Source: Rhizobium esperanzae | GTDB lineage: Bacteria > Pseudomonadota > Alphaproteobacteria > Rhizobiales > Rhizobiaceae | Assembly (NCBI RefSeq): GCF_014197615.1 | Contig: NZ_JACIFY010000010.1 | Span: 62,001 to 126,000, forward strand | DNA length: 64,000 bases | Direction: 5' to 3' | Part shown: positions 1-9,066 of the stretch, piece by piece | How positions within the stretch are numbered: the stretch's first letter is position 1 | Layout of the letters: each line of letters begins with the position of its first letter | Notes under the pieces: model-generated | The model's database searches: none | Told to the model about the DNA's origin: nothing | What the model saw: only the letters and a program-made list of their open reading frames with translations | Position numbers and translations under genes: made by a program

Positions 1-109
1 CGATATCGGCGCGAGAGATCGACCCGCTCGCCAACACGGTGCGGATCACGGCATTGGTTGAAATTTTTCGTGCGATCGGAGTCTGTACGACAGAAGGGGT
101 CATTGCCAT
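1..109 (-). CDS. ROK-family transcriptional repressor, N-terminal fragment (cut by window edge)
   Basis: Reading leftwards from an ATG at 109 gives 36 residues before the window ends. They contain the pattern N-A-V-I-R-T-V-L then S-G-S-I-S-R-A-D-I, which is the start of the winged helix-turn-helix of ROK-family repressors (known family pattern: asparagine, leucine-rich helix, then SRAE/D). A second ATG at 103 is possible. The gene diverges from the glycoside-hydrolase gene at 310 and the sugar importer beyond it, so it is probably their sugar-responsive repressor (inference). The sensor/kinase domain lies outside the window. No function beyond DNA binding can be read here. Confidence 0.6.
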   Translation of the reverse strand, partial: MAMTPSVVQTPIARKISTNAVIRTVLASGSISRADI

Positions 110-309
110 CCCGCTAACTCGGTCCAATTAGTTCGGAGCATATACTTAATTAGGGCGATATTGGCTGGCCATTATCGCGGCACGGCGCATTCTTGGCGTT
201 ATCTAAGCGTGCGTACCCATTTTCAGTACACCGCGGCCATCGTTTTGTCTATGTCCTTGACAAAAGGAGGTCGGCCTGTAGGCTGGGATCAAACGTGCGG
301 GGATTGCCA

Positions 310-2067
310 ATGATAAAGCCCTCGACTGATGGACAGCTTTTCGCCGAAGACGGCGTTTTACTGCCGATAATGGCGCCACGCCTTCAGGCGGATGTTCATC
401 CGGACGGATATGCCGATCTCGCCCTTTGGGGCGCCGGAAGCCTGGGGCGCGTGAGATTTTCTGCAATCGGGGGCCCTTATAGCTATGCCCCGAACCGTAT
501 GGTGTCCAACGATGGCGGCGTCTTCGTCGCGCAGTCGCTGCCGGTGATGTTGATCCGCGGTGTCAGCCTTCAGGGCGTCTATCCCGCACGTCGTTGCGCC
601 TGGTGGCACGAGCCGGATGGGCAAAGTGCGAGGGTGAAGCTCACTCGGACCCAGCATCGGCGGACTTTCGAAATGGCCTGGGGCGTTCTCATTGTCGACG
701 CTCTCGGTCCGGATCTGCGGATTGCCGTCGGCGCTTCGAGAGACGAAGCCGAGAGCGCTCTCAACCTCACCAGCGAAGCGATCATTGCCGAAGCCGCCGA
801 ATATGTGGCGCGGTGCGATCTGACGCCCGAGGCCGACCCGCTGATGCGCAGCATGGTCAGCCAGGGGATCCATGCCGCCCTTTCCAGCATCCGGCGCGAC
901 GAAAACGGCGCCTTTGCCGGCCTTGCCGCCGGGCAGGCCTATAGTGCTCCGGCACGGACCTATTACCGCGATGGCTACTGGACGATGCAGCCGCTGCTGA
1001 CGCTTGCCCCCGAGGCGGTGCGCGACGAAATCCGGCTGCTGGCCAAGGGGGTGCAGCCGGATGGAGAAGCCCCAAGCGGCGTGATCTTGACAGGGCCTGC
1101 GCAATCGGAGGCCTGGCAGCGTTTTGTCGCCGATAGCAAGGCCAATCCCAAAACCCACAAAAGAGCCGTTCCGGAGTACCATAACCGACCGCAGGATTGG
1201 TGGAGCGACCACTTCGACAGCCCGCTTTTCTTCGTTCTTTTCCTGAGCGACTATTTCAGCGCAACGAAAGATTTAGCCGAGGTGCAACTGCACTGGCCAA
1301 CGGTTCGGGCTATAGCGGATCGCTATCTCAGCCTGGCCGGCCCCGACAGCGTTCTGCCGCTGAAGGCGCGCAACGACCGGGACTGGGCCGACAACGTCTA
1401 TCGCGAGGGCCTTGTCTCATACGATCTGGGTCTTTTCGTCGGCGCCATGGATGCGATGGCAAGGCTCGGCGAGGATTTCGATCCGACGCTTGCCGAGCGC
1501 GCCCGCAGGACAGCGGACCTTGCCCGCCGGGAAATCGAGGCCAAACTCTTCGTCCCGGCGACGGGGGGATATGTCGACTACGGAACGCCCGGCGCTTTTG
1601 TCGAGGATCATCTGGCCCTCGACAGCCTGACCTTGTCGCGATTTGCTGCGATTTCGCAGCAGAAGGCCGTCGGCATGCTGAAAGCTTTTGAAAGCAAACT
1701 GGAAACGCGCCACAATCAGGAACAGCCCTATGGCAGTTGGGGGGTGATGTGCGCCTATCCGCCCTTCAAGCGGCAAAGCGATCTGCGATCCAAGACCGCG
1801 TTTCCCTACCGCTACCATAATGGCTCGGACTGGCCCTATTGGGATGGCGCCTATGCCGAGGAACGCCTTCGTCATGGACTTGGTGGTGCGCGCTATGCGC
1901 TGACGCGCTGGTGGGAAACCTGTCTCGACAATGGCTGGATCGGTGCGGTGGAATATTTCTCGCCGCCTTACGGGCGCGGATCCCTGCTTCAGGGCTGGAG
2001 CACCATGCCGGCGGCAGTTGTTTTGAAATACGGGCTTGACGCTGCAAATTCGGAGCCAATGTCATGA
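310..2067 (+). CDS. Glycoside hydrolase-like protein, (alpha/alpha)6-barrel type
   Basis: Predicted 585-residue protein resembling the MGH1 / amylo-alpha-1,6-glucosidase group, which cleave alpha-linked oligosaccharides with an (alpha/alpha)6 barrel. An N-terminal beta-rich part (about residues 1-170) is followed by a helical part with the motif T-Y-Y-R-D-G-Y-W, aromatic patches such as D-W-W-S-D-H-F-D-S-P, and G-S-D-W-P-Y-W-D-G-A-Y near the end, typical of such barrels. No signal peptide is seen, so it is probably cytoplasmic and acts on imported sugar. The start at 310 was chosen because GGGGA lies 6 bases upstream; the frame is open back to 193. The exact substrate and GH family cannot be set from sequence reading. 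It sits between a ROK repressor and a sugar ABC importer. Confidence 0.6.
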   Translation: MIKPSTDGQLFAEDGVLLPIMAPRLQADVHPDGYADLALWGAGSLGRVRFSAIGGPYSYAPNRMVSNDGGVFVAQSLPVMLIRGVSLQGVYPARRCAWWHEPDGQSARVKLTRTQHRRTFEMAWGVLIVDALGPDLRIAVGASRDEAESALNLTSEAIIAEAAEYVARCDLTPEADPLMRSMVSQGIHAALSSIRRDENGAFAGLAAGQAYSAPARTYYRDGYWTMQPLLTLAPEAVRDEIRLLAKGVQPDGEAPSGVILTGPAQSEAWQRFVADSKANPKTHKRAVPEYHNRPQDWWSDHFDSPLFFVLFLSDYFSATKDLAEVQLHWPTVRAIADRYLSLAGPDSVLPLKARNDRDWADNVYREGLVSYDLGLFVGAMDAMARLGEDFDPTLAERARRTADLARREIEAKLFVPATGGYVDYGTPGAFVEDHLALDSLTLSRFAAISQQKAVGMLKAFESKLETRHNQEQPYGSWGVMCAYPPFKRQSDLRSKTAFPYRYHNGSDWPYWDGAYAEERLRHGLGGARYALTRWWETCLDNGWIGAVEYFSPPYGRGSLLQGWSTMPAAVVLKYGLDAANSEPMS

Positions 2068-2090
2068 GCATGACGGCACCGTCGCTTCCA

Positions 2091-2220
2091 GAGCAATTCC
2101 AGCAAAACCGTGCCGCGGTTTTGCCGGGAAAAGCACTTTTGCCCAGGCAAAGCGCGAGGCGCTTTTGCCGGGAATCGCGTGAAAACAAAAGGCTGGAGCG
2201 GTTTCGTGATTCAAAGAATG
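2091..2220 (+). repeat. Rhizobial intergenic palindromic repeat (RIME-like), copy 1
   Basis: A stretch with several short inverted repeats (CAAAACCGTGCCGCGGTTTTG and GCGCGAGGCGC). It is recognisably the same family as the sequence at 13190-13294 read in the opposite orientation: both contain a GAGCA start, a GCGGTTTT core, GCGT(g)AAAACAAAG and a terminal GAGCG...gattcaaag-like end. It fills the gap between the hydrolase and the convergent acetyltransferase, and the stop codon of the latter (2211-2213) lies at its edge. The family name is inference from the known Rhizobium-specific intergenic mosaic elements. Confidence 0.5.
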
Positions 2221-2846
2221 ACGGAAAGGCTCTCGCCGGATCCCTCATCGAGCCGCATGGCAAAGGCGACGGAGCCATCGCGCTCGAATTCGGAAAAGCC
2301 GAGGTGACGGTAAAAACCTCTGGCGCGTTGGTTGTTTGGATCGACACCAAGATGCACCGCTTTGATCCCGTGCTTTCGAAGCGCCTGAAGCTCGGTGCTG
2401 ATCATCCTGCGCCCCCAGCCGCCCGACTGAAGACCGGGAAGAATGTTGATGTGAAGATGCGCGGGATAATCTTCTTGAAGCCACGTCGTTCCGCTGCGCG
2501 GATTTTGAATGCGTTCCACCACGTCGGCATCGCGCGCACAGGTGGGCGTCAGTCCGGCGATCTGTTGGCGCACGAACGGCCACCAGTTTGCGGCCAGGTC
2601 TTTGTCGAACCCGCTGGTATCGGGCGCCCCGACGACATAGCCGACCGGCCGGTTGTCCTCAACGAGAACGAAGGCAAAGTCTCTGGCAAATTTGAGATAG
2701 GGTACCGACCAGATGTAACCGGGCAGATGCGGGTCGCTGTAAAGCGCGCTGGCATCCTCGCCGCCATTGGCGGTTTTCAGGCAGATGTCGAAAAGAGCTT
2801 CGGTATCGGCTTCAATCGCCGGACGGATGAAGCAGTCGGTGTCCAT
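2211..2846 (-). CDS. GNAT-family N-acetyltransferase
   Basis: Predicted 211-residue acetyl-CoA-dependent acetyltransferase. The acetyl-CoA-binding region is visible: L-H-I-N-I-L-P followed by G-G-W-G-R-R-M-I (the R/Q-x-x-G-x-G/A signature) and later a V-D-P-N-N-Q-R-A-R-G-F-Y-R-H-L-G-F motif, the classic end of the GNAT fold. The start at 2846 follows GGAGG at a suitable distance; an upstream ATG at 2882 lacks a ribosome site. The long sequence and the mid-region resemble acetyltransferases paired with glycosidases, which fits the neighbouring hydrolase, but the substrate is unknown. Confidence 0.75.
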   Translation of the reverse strand: MDTDCFIRPAIEADTEALFDICLKTANGGEDASALYSDPHLPGYIWSVPYLKFARDFAFVLVEDNRPVGYVVGAPDTSGFDKDLAANWWPFVRQQIAGLTPTCARDADVVERIQNPRSGTTWLQEDYPAHLHINILPGLQSGGWGRRMISTELQALRKHGIKAVHLGVDPNNQRARGFYRHLGFSEFERDGSVAFAMRLDEGSGESLSVIL

Positions 2847-3024
2847 CGCTTTGCCACCTCCTGCGTGGCGCTTTGTCGTCATAGGTCGCGAGAGAGACTC
2901 AATGCGTTGACGATTACCTCAGATTCGCAGGCCCGGCAAAGGCCTGGGCAAGGAAACGTTCGGCCGGTGCCATAGGCAAGGTTCGGACGGGGGAGTGGAG
3001 AATAAACCAAATGAGGTGGAGCAG

Positions 3025-4359
3025 ATGAAAAGAACCGTGAAATCGATCAGCATACTGCCGGCATACCGATTGAAAGCCGCTGTCGCGCTTGCTGGCGCGG
3101 CGCTTATGAGTTTCGGCCTTTCCGCCGCCCGCGCCGACGATCTGGCCGTGTGGGACGACCAAACCTTCGAAGGCCAGAGCGCCGTCATCGAGCAACTGAA
3201 CAAGGAGTTCGAAGCCGCGCATCCCGGTGTCACGATCAAACGCACCGCCCGCACCTTCGACGACATGAAGCTGACGCTGAAGCTTGCGGTTTCGGCAGGC
3301 GATGGCCCTGTCATCACCAAGGTCAACCAGGGCGCCGGCGACATGGGCGCGATGGTCAAGGAAGGATTGCTCCTGCCGGTCGACGAGTACATCAAGAAAT
3401 ATGGCTGGGATAAGCGTCAGTCGGATTCCGTGCTTGCCCGGGATCGCTGGGACGGACCGAAATTCGGGGTCGGCAAGACCTATGGCATCTCAGGCCTCGG
3501 CGAGATCGTCGGTCTCTATTACAACAAGAAGATCCTCGACGACGCCGGCGTGGCGCTGCCGAAGACCTTCGAGGAACTCTTGGCCGATCTCGACAAGCTG
3601 AAGGAAAAAGGCGTCGCGCCCTTCATGATGGGCTCGGCAAAGCAGCATCTGGCCCTGCACATGATCGGCGCCATCGATCAGGCACATATCGACGCTGGCA
3701 ATCGCGCCGAACTTGACGACCTGATCTACGGCAAAGGCGGCTCCTGGAACACCAAGGGCAACATCGAATCGGCCAAACTCGTGCAGAAATGGGCGCAAGG
3801 CGGCTATTTCTACCCGGGGTTCGAGGGCATCTCCGGTGACGACGCCGTCCAGCTTTTCATATCGGGGCAGGGCGCATTCCTGATCTCCGGAACCTGGTAC
3901 TTCGGCGACATGCAAAATAATCCGGATATCGGCTTCATGGCCATTCCCGCTCCGAAGGGTGTTTCCAAGCCCATGAGTGTCGGCGGCGTCGATCTTGCCT
4001 GGGCGATCACGAGCCTGGCCAAAGACAAGGCAAAGCAGGACCTGGCCGGCGAATACATCGACTATATGGTTTCGGAAAAGGCCGCTGAAAGCTGGGCCGC
4101 TGCCGGTTATCTTCCGGCAACATCGCTGCCGGCGGATGCAAAGCCCAAGCTCACGCCGCTCCTGACCTCCGGCATCGAGATGTGGAAGACGCTCAACGCC
4201 AACGACGCGCTCGGCCATTACCCCGATTGGTCCAGCCCGACGATGCTGAAGACGATCGACGACAACACGCCACTTCTTCTGTCAGGCAAGATCACGCCCG
4301 AAGCCTTTGTCGATGCGATGGACAAGGATTATCAGGCCTATCTGAAGGACAAGAAGTAA
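3025..4359 (+). CDS. Sugar ABC transporter, periplasmic solute-binding protein
   Basis: A 444-residue family-1 extracellular solute-binding protein (maltose-binding-like). It begins with a charged stretch and a hydrophobic signal peptide ending in A-A-R-A-D-D around residue 40. Family features seen are the F-E-x-x-x-P-G-V pattern (F-E-A-A-H-P-G-V-T-I), the internal G-L-Y-Y-N-K-K segment and the aromatic-rich substrate cleft (G-T-W-Y-F-G-D-M). The start at 3025 follows GAGGTGGAG; an in-frame ATG at 2995 is less likely. It heads an operon with two permeases (4486 and 5379). The ligand is an oligosaccharide by family and context (inference), probably processed by the upstream hydrolase. Confidence 0.85.
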   Translation: MKRTVKSISILPAYRLKAAVALAGAALMSFGLSAARADDLAVWDDQTFEGQSAVIEQLNKEFEAAHPGVTIKRTARTFDDMKLTLKLAVSAGDGPVITKVNQGAGDMGAMVKEGLLLPVDEYIKKYGWDKRQSDSVLARDRWDGPKFGVGKTYGISGLGEIVGLYYNKKILDDAGVALPKTFEELLADLDKLKEKGVAPFMMGSAKQHLALHMIGAIDQAHIDAGNRAELDDLIYGKGGSWNTKGNIESAKLVQKWAQGGYFYPGFEGISGDDAVQLFISGQGAFLISGTWYFGDMQNNPDIGFMAIPAPKGVSKPMSVGGVDLAWAITSLAKDKAKQDLAGEYIDYMVSEKAAESWAAAGYLPATSLPADAKPKLTPLLTSGIEMWKTLNANDALGHYPDWSSPTMLKTIDDNTPLLLSGKITPEAFVDAMDKDYQAYLKDKK

Positions 4360-4485
4360 TAGCACGGGCGCACGTCACGGCCGCCCGCCCGGCGGTCGTG
4401 GCCTGCGTCTCGCCGATCCTGAAAGAGCGCCGAGAGCTCTGGCTTGCCGCGCGACGACCAGAGCTTTGGCTTCATGGAGTACTGG

Positions 4486-5379
4486 ATGAAACGCTCCGCA
4501 CTTGATGGCTCGCAGCATACCAATTTTATCTATCTATTGCCTGGATTGCTGCTCTACGTGGCTTTTGTCTTTGGGCCGATTATCGCGGCTTTGGGTTTGA
4601 GCCTGACCAGCTGGGACGGCTTGACCATGCCCAGGTGGGTAGGTCTCGGCAACTACGCCGATCTCTTTGCCGACAGTCGTTTTTACATCGCCTTGCGCAA
4701 CAATGCCGAGCTGATGATCTTCTACTGCGTCCTGCCGCTCGTACTCGGCATCACGCTTGCCGCCTGCGTCTGGAATTTGAAGCAACGCGAACAGCTCGCC
4801 CTGCGGACGTTCCTGTTCCTGCCCTACATCATGCCGACGGCGGTGTTGGGCATCATCTGGGCATGGCTCTACAATCCTGCATTCGGTCCGTTCAACCAGT
4901 TTCTGAGAGCCGTCGGATTGGGCAGCTTCGCATTGCCCTGGCTGGGAGATTTCAATTTCGTGCTTCCCGCGGTCGGGATCGTTGCCACCTGGTATTTCTT
5001 CGGTTTTTGCATGGTCATCTTCCTCACCGGAATTCAGCGCATCGACCCGTCTCTTTTCGACGCTGCCAAGGTCGACGGCGCTTCGGCGCGAAAGACCTTT
5101 TTCTGGATAACGCTGCCGCTTCTCATGCCCGAGATAAGGGTGGTTTTGCTGTTGACGGTTATCGCGTCGATCAAAAGCTTCGACCTGATTTTTACAATGA
5201 CCCGCGGCGGCCCCGCCAATGCGACGCTGGTGCCGAATATCTACATGTATCAGCTCGGCTTCGAGCTCAATCGGTTCGGCGCCGCAGCCGCCATCGCCAT
5301 TGTCGGCGCGTTGCTGACCTTCGCAATCAACTTTGCAATTCACCGGCTGGTGGGCTCAAAAAGTAAAGGATTGGCTTGA
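4486..5379 (+). CDS. Sugar ABC transporter permease (MalF/UgpA type)
   Basis: A 297-residue inner-membrane permease with about six membrane segments, beginning with F-I-Y-L-L-P-G-L-L-L-Y near the N-terminus as in CUT1 family permeases. The EAA-loop that contacts the ATPase is seen as D-A-A-K-V-D-G-A-S-A-R-K-T-F-F-W-I-T-L-P-L about two thirds along. The start at 4486 follows GGAG by 6 bases; an ATG at 4474 is an alternative. The gene lies 126 bases after the binding protein and its stop overlaps the start of the next permease by one base (TGATG), showing translational coupling. Confidence 0.88.
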   Translation: MKRSALDGSQHTNFIYLLPGLLLYVAFVFGPIIAALGLSLTSWDGLTMPRWVGLGNYADLFADSRFYIALRNNAELMIFYCVLPLVLGITLAACVWNLKQREQLALRTFLFLPYIMPTAVLGIIWAWLYNPAFGPFNQFLRAVGLGSFALPWLGDFNFVLPAVGIVATWYFFGFCMVIFLTGIQRIDPSLFDAAKVDGASARKTFFWITLPLLMPEIRVVLLLTVIASIKSFDLIFTMTRGGPANATLVPNIYMYQLGFELNRFGAAAAIAIVGALLTFAINFAIHRLVGSKSKGLA

Positions 5380-6212
5380 TGAGCCGTTCGTCCAACATCC
5401 CAGGCGCCACGTTATTCCTTCGCATTGTCCTCTGGCTTCTTGCTTTCGTCACGATCACGCCGTTCCTGCTTCTGCTGCTGACGTCGATAAAGAGCAAGCC
5501 TGACGTTCTCAGGGGCGCATTCGCTTTGCCGGCCTATCCGCATTTCGAAAACTACGTCGATGCTTGGAATGCCGGGCATTTCAACATCTACTTCTGGAAT
5601 TCGATCACCGTTGTCATCCCCGTCGTTGCCGCCAGCGTCTTTCTCGGCCTGCTGACCGGTTTTGCCTTCGCCTACCTGTCGTTTCCGTTCCGGCGCACGC
5701 TGTTCGCCATTCTGACGCTCGGCATGATGGTGCCGGCGGAGGCCTTCATCATCCCGCTTTATTATGAAATGCGGTATCTCGGGCTGATCAATACCTATGC
5801 GGCTCTCATCGTGCCGCAGATCGCGATGTCGATCCCATTCTCGACGATCTTCCTCGCCAGCGCGATGCAGCAATTGCCGGAGGAAGTTCTCGAAGCGGCG
5901 GTCCTCGATGGCGCCGGACGCTTCTATATCCTGCGCAAGATCGTGATCCCGCTCATGATACCGGCAATGTCGACGCTGGCGCTCTTCCTGTTCATCTGGA
6001 CCTGGAACGAGTTTCTCATTCCGTTCATTCTGGTCAATGACGACGCCTACCGGACGCTGCCCCTCGGTATGCTGTTTTTCCAGGGACGCTACACCGTCAA
6101 CACGCCGGTTCTGACCGCCGGCGCGGTGATCGTGATTTTCCCGCTCATTCTGACCTATCTGGTTTTCCAGCGGCGGTTTATCGTCGGCTTGACGGCGGGA
6201 GCGGCGAAATAG
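5379..6212 (+). CDS. Sugar ABC transporter permease (MalG/UgpE type)
   Basis: A 277-residue partner permease with about six membrane segments. The EAA motif is E-A-A-V-L-D-G-A-G-R-F-Y-I-L-R-K-I-V-I-P-L, followed by the membrane-spanning T-W-N-E-F-L-I-P segment typical of MalG-like proteins. A TTG three bases upstream of the ATG is also in frame. No ATP-binding subunit gene follows: the next gene at 6231 is convergent and unrelated. The importer must therefore borrow an MsmX/UgpC-like ATPase encoded elsewhere (inference from how CUT1 systems work). Confidence 0.88.
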   Translation: MSRSSNIPGATLFLRIVLWLLAFVTITPFLLLLLTSIKSKPDVLRGAFALPAYPHFENYVDAWNAGHFNIYFWNSITVVIPVVAASVFLGLLTGFAFAYLSFPFRRTLFAILTLGMMVPAEAFIIPLYYEMRYLGLINTYAALIVPQIAMSIPFSTIFLASAMQQLPEEVLEAAVLDGAGRFYILRKIVIPLMIPAMSTLALFLFIWTWNEFLIPFILVNDDAYRTLPLGMLFFQGRYTVNTPVLTAGAVIVIFPLILTYLVFQRRFIVGLTAGAAK

Positions 6213-6230
6213 ACCGACATGCGCTCGGCG

Positions 6231-7463
6231 CTATTGTCTCTGGTTACGCTTGTGGCGCACTTCCAGCGCCGCGCAGCCCCAGACCGTGCCGAGCAGCAGA
6301 TAGACGTGGCGCCAGTGATCGATATCGATGACGTTGCCGATCGTCGCATGGCCGAGGACCGAGATCCAGGCGATCATCAGAAAGGGCTGCCACGGCCGGT
6401 CGAGCAGCAGGTATCGGAAGCCGAGCGCCAGCGTCCAGGCGAGCATGCCGACATAGCTGACGAAGCCGAGCCAGCCATAGGTGGTGAGCGATTTCAGCCA
6501 GATATTGTGCTCGTCCTCGGGAAACATCGTGCCGAACACCAGCGGGCCGATGCCGAGCGGGCGCTCCATCATCATGGTGAAGCCGATCCGGTGGCGCTCG
6601 AAGCGGCCGAGATGTTCGCCGTCATATTGCTGCACCAGCTGGGCGCGTGTCGAAAACAGTTCGGCGACCTTGGGGATCTGCAGCGCCACCAGTAGCGAGG
6701 CGACCAGCATGATGATCGCCGCCAGCGACAGGACCAGCACCCGCAGGCGAAAGGCGCCGCTGCGCTCTTTCAGCAGCATGATGAAAATCAACAGTCCCAC
6801 GCCGAGGGCGAACAGCCCCCAGGCGGCGCGGGAAAAAGAAAGGAAGATGCCGAGCGCCAGCACCAGCAGGGCGGCAGCCTTCAGCGGCGATTTCCTCAGG
6901 TCGCCGACCAGGATGCCATGGACGAGATAGAGTGACGGCGGCACCAGGAAGGGACCGAAGACGTTGGGGTCCTGGAAGGCGCCCTTGGCGCGGTCGTAGA
7001 GCGTGAAGATTTCCGCGCCGGGAAAGGCGTGGAAATAACCGAGTATCCCCAGCGCCGACGTGGCGACGGCAGCAAAGGCCCAGGCGTTGAAGATCAGCGG
7101 CAGCCGCTTGTGGCTGTCCTCGATGATCGCCGCGTAGAAGACTGCCGTCAGCGCCAGGAAGGTCGAAACCGCAATATACATCGGCCCCGTCGCCAGATCC
7201 CTCATCTGCGTCAGCGACAGCATGCCGCCGATGTTGAAGGTGAGCAGCAGGGCAAGCAGCGGTGCCACGCCGCGGGAGATCTTGAGGCCGAGGATGAACC
7301 AGAGGCCGATCAGCCCCGCCATCCAGAGTTCATAGGGCGCCGGCTCGTCGATCACGAAACCGGAGAGGAAGACGCCGAAGGCGACGAAGGCCGAGCCGAT
7401 CAGGCGCAGCGTCATCCGCTGCGGTTGGGCGACACGGGGATATGTCGCCTCGATCGCGCTCAA
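6231..7463 (-). CDS. O-antigen ligase / polysaccharide polymerase-like membrane protein
   Basis: A 410-residue integral membrane protein with about ten to twelve hydrophobic segments and a large periplasmic loop (around residues 265-335, containing E-D-E-H-N-I-W-L-K). The H-N-x-x-L/W motif in the loop is the hallmark of the WaaL/Wzy O-antigen ligase superfamily (ExoQ is the rhizobial relative). It probably polymerises or ligates repeat units of the polysaccharide made by this locus, at the periplasmic face. It overlaps the upstream glycosylphosphotransferase by four bases (ATGA), so the two are co-translated. Ligase and polymerase roles cannot be told apart from sequence alone. Confidence 0.75.
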   Translation of the reverse strand: MSAIEATYPRVAQPQRMTLRLIGSAFVAFGVFLSGFVIDEPAPYELWMAGLIGLWFILGLKISRGVAPLLALLLTFNIGGMLSLTQMRDLATGPMYIAVSTFLALTAVFYAAIIEDSHKRLPLIFNAWAFAAVATSALGILGYFHAFPGAEIFTLYDRAKGAFQDPNVFGPFLVPPSLYLVHGILVGDLRKSPLKAAALLVLALGIFLSFSRAAWGLFALGVGLLIFIMLLKERSGAFRLRVLVLSLAAIIMLVASLLVALQIPKVAELFSTRAQLVQQYDGEHLGRFERHRIGFTMMMERPLGIGPLVFGTMFPEDEHNIWLKSLTTYGWLGFVSYVGMLAWTLALGFRYLLLDRPWQPFLMIAWISVLGHATIGNVIDIDHWRHVYLLLGTVWGCAALEVRHKRNQRQ

Positions 7464-9022
7464 TAGGCGTTTTCCGTGTTGAGCAGCCGAATCGGCGTCA
7501 GGAACAGGATTTTCAGATCGAACCAGAGCGACCAGTTTTCGATGTAATAGAGGTCGTAGGCCGTACGGAACTTGATCTTCTCATCATTGTCGACTTCGCC
7601 GCGCCAGCCGTTGATCTGCGCCCAGCCGGTGACGCCGGGCGTGACGCGGTGACGGGCGAAATACCCCTCGACGACATCGGAAAAGGCACGATCGCGGGCC
7701 TGGGCGAGAACGGCATGCGGGCGCGGGCCGACCAGCGAGAGTTCGCCCCTCAGCACGTTGAAAAGCTGTGGCAATTCGTCGATCGAGCTCTTGCGGATGA
7801 TACGGCCGACGCGGGTAACGCGCGGATCGGCCTTGGTCACCGCGGCCTTGCCCGTGGGGTCGGCCATGTTGGTGTACATCGAGCGGAACTTGAAGACGTT
7901 GATGACTTCGTTGTTGAAGCCATGCCGCTTCTGCATGAAGAAGACGGGGCCTTCGGAGGTCGCCTTGATGGCGATCGCCGTCGCCACCATCACCGGCCAG
8001 AGCAGCGCCAGCGCGACAAGGGTGAAGAAGATATCGAAGCCGCGTTTGGCGACGGAATCCCAGTCGCGGATCGGCTTCTTGAAAATGTCGAGCATCGGCA
8101 CCGAGCCGACATGGGAATAGGCGCGCGGTCGGAAGCGCAGCCGGTTGGCATGCGCGGCAAGGCGGATATCGACCGGCAGAACCCAGAGTTTCTTCAAAAG
8201 GTCGTAGATACGCGCCTCGGCCGAAAGCGGCAGCGCGATGATCAGCATGTCGATGCGCGTCAGCCGCACGAATTCGACGAGCTCGGCCACGGTACCGAGC
8301 TTCGGATAACCGGCGACCATGATCGGCGAGCGCTTTTCGCCGCGATCGTCGAAGATGCCGCAGATGCGGATGTCATTGTCATCCTGCTGTTCGAGGATGC
8401 GGATCAGCTCCTTGGCCGGCTCGCCGCCACCGACGATGACGGCCCGCCGCTCCATGATGCCGTTGCGCGCCCAGTTGCGGATGCCGTAGGCGACGAGGAA
8501 GCGTTCGGCCGCAAGGAAGAGGGCGCCTGCAACGAACCATGGGGTATAGGCATCGATCATTGCCCAGGTGGTGCCGCGAACGAGCGCGAACAGGCCGACG
8601 GTCAGAAGAAGTGCGATCGTCCACGACGCCAGAATGCGCGGCATCAGCCGCAGCTTCGCCCGAAGTGCGGGAATGGTGTAGGCATCGGCAAGCTGCAGGC
8701 CGATAACGGTCAAGGCCGCAGCGATCGCCGCCATGCCTGCCCGCATCAGCGAGGAATCATTGCCGTCGCCGGACCAGAAAAAGTGGGTGATCAGGGCGAT
8801 CGAAAAGAGTGCGATGAATTCCAGCAGCCGCAATTGCCCGATGATGATCACAGGCGAATTGGTCCCATCGCGGAACTGTTCGGCGATCTGCCGGGCAAAG
8901 GGATTGATTTCGGTCGGATCGGAAGGTTTTTCCTGACCCGTATCGCCGCGCGCCTCGATGTCGGAGACCTGCCTGCGCAGGGCTTCCACGTCGAATTGAT
9001 CGCCTTTTTCCAGCTTGTTCAT
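7460..9022 (-). CDS. Undecaprenyl-phosphate glycosylphosphotransferase (WbaP/ExoY family)
   Basis: A 520-residue initiating sugar-1-phosphate transferase, which loads the first sugar of the repeat unit onto undecaprenyl phosphate. After a charged N-terminus come four membrane segments, a CoA-binding-like domain (V-I-V-G-G-G-E-P-A-K-E-L), a fifth membrane segment preceded by K-R-G-F-D-I, and the catalytic C-terminal domain with K-F-R-S-M, D-E-L-P-Q-L-F-N-V-L-R-G and S-L-V-G-P-R-P-H, which are all diagnostic. Length and layout match the full-length WbaP/EpsE-type enzymes. It precedes the O-antigen-ligase-like gene in one operon. Confidence 0.9.
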   Translation of the reverse strand: MNKLEKGDQFDVEALRRQVSDIEARGDTGQEKPSDPTEINPFARQIAEQFRDGTNSPVIIIGQLRLLEFIALFSIALITHFFWSGDGNDSSLMRAGMAAIAAALTVIGLQLADAYTIPALRAKLRLMPRILASWTIALLLTVGLFALVRGTTWAMIDAYTPWFVAGALFLAAERFLVAYGIRNWARNGIMERRAVIVGGGEPAKELIRILEQQDDNDIRICGIFDDRGEKRSPIMVAGYPKLGTVAELVEFVRLTRIDMLIIALPLSAEARIYDLLKKLWVLPVDIRLAAHANRLRFRPRAYSHVGSVPMLDIFKKPIRDWDSVAKRGFDIFFTLVALALLWPVMVATAIAIKATSEGPVFFMQKRHGFNNEVINVFKFRSMYTNMADPTGKAAVTKADPRVTRVGRIIRKSSIDELPQLFNVLRGELSLVGPRPHAVLAQARDRAFSDVVEGYFARHRVTPGVTGWAQINGWRGEVDNDEKIKFRTAYDLYYIENWSLWFDLKILFLTPIRLLNTENAY

Positions 9023-9066
9023 GGGGGCTTTTCGCTCGTTGTCAGCAAGCGAGTACCAGAAAGCCC

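Noticed and set aside
2064-2975. 303-codon plus-strand frame after the hydrolase
   Set aside because: It overlaps a repeat and runs antisense through the clear GNAT gene; its product is repetitive and basic with no family likeness.
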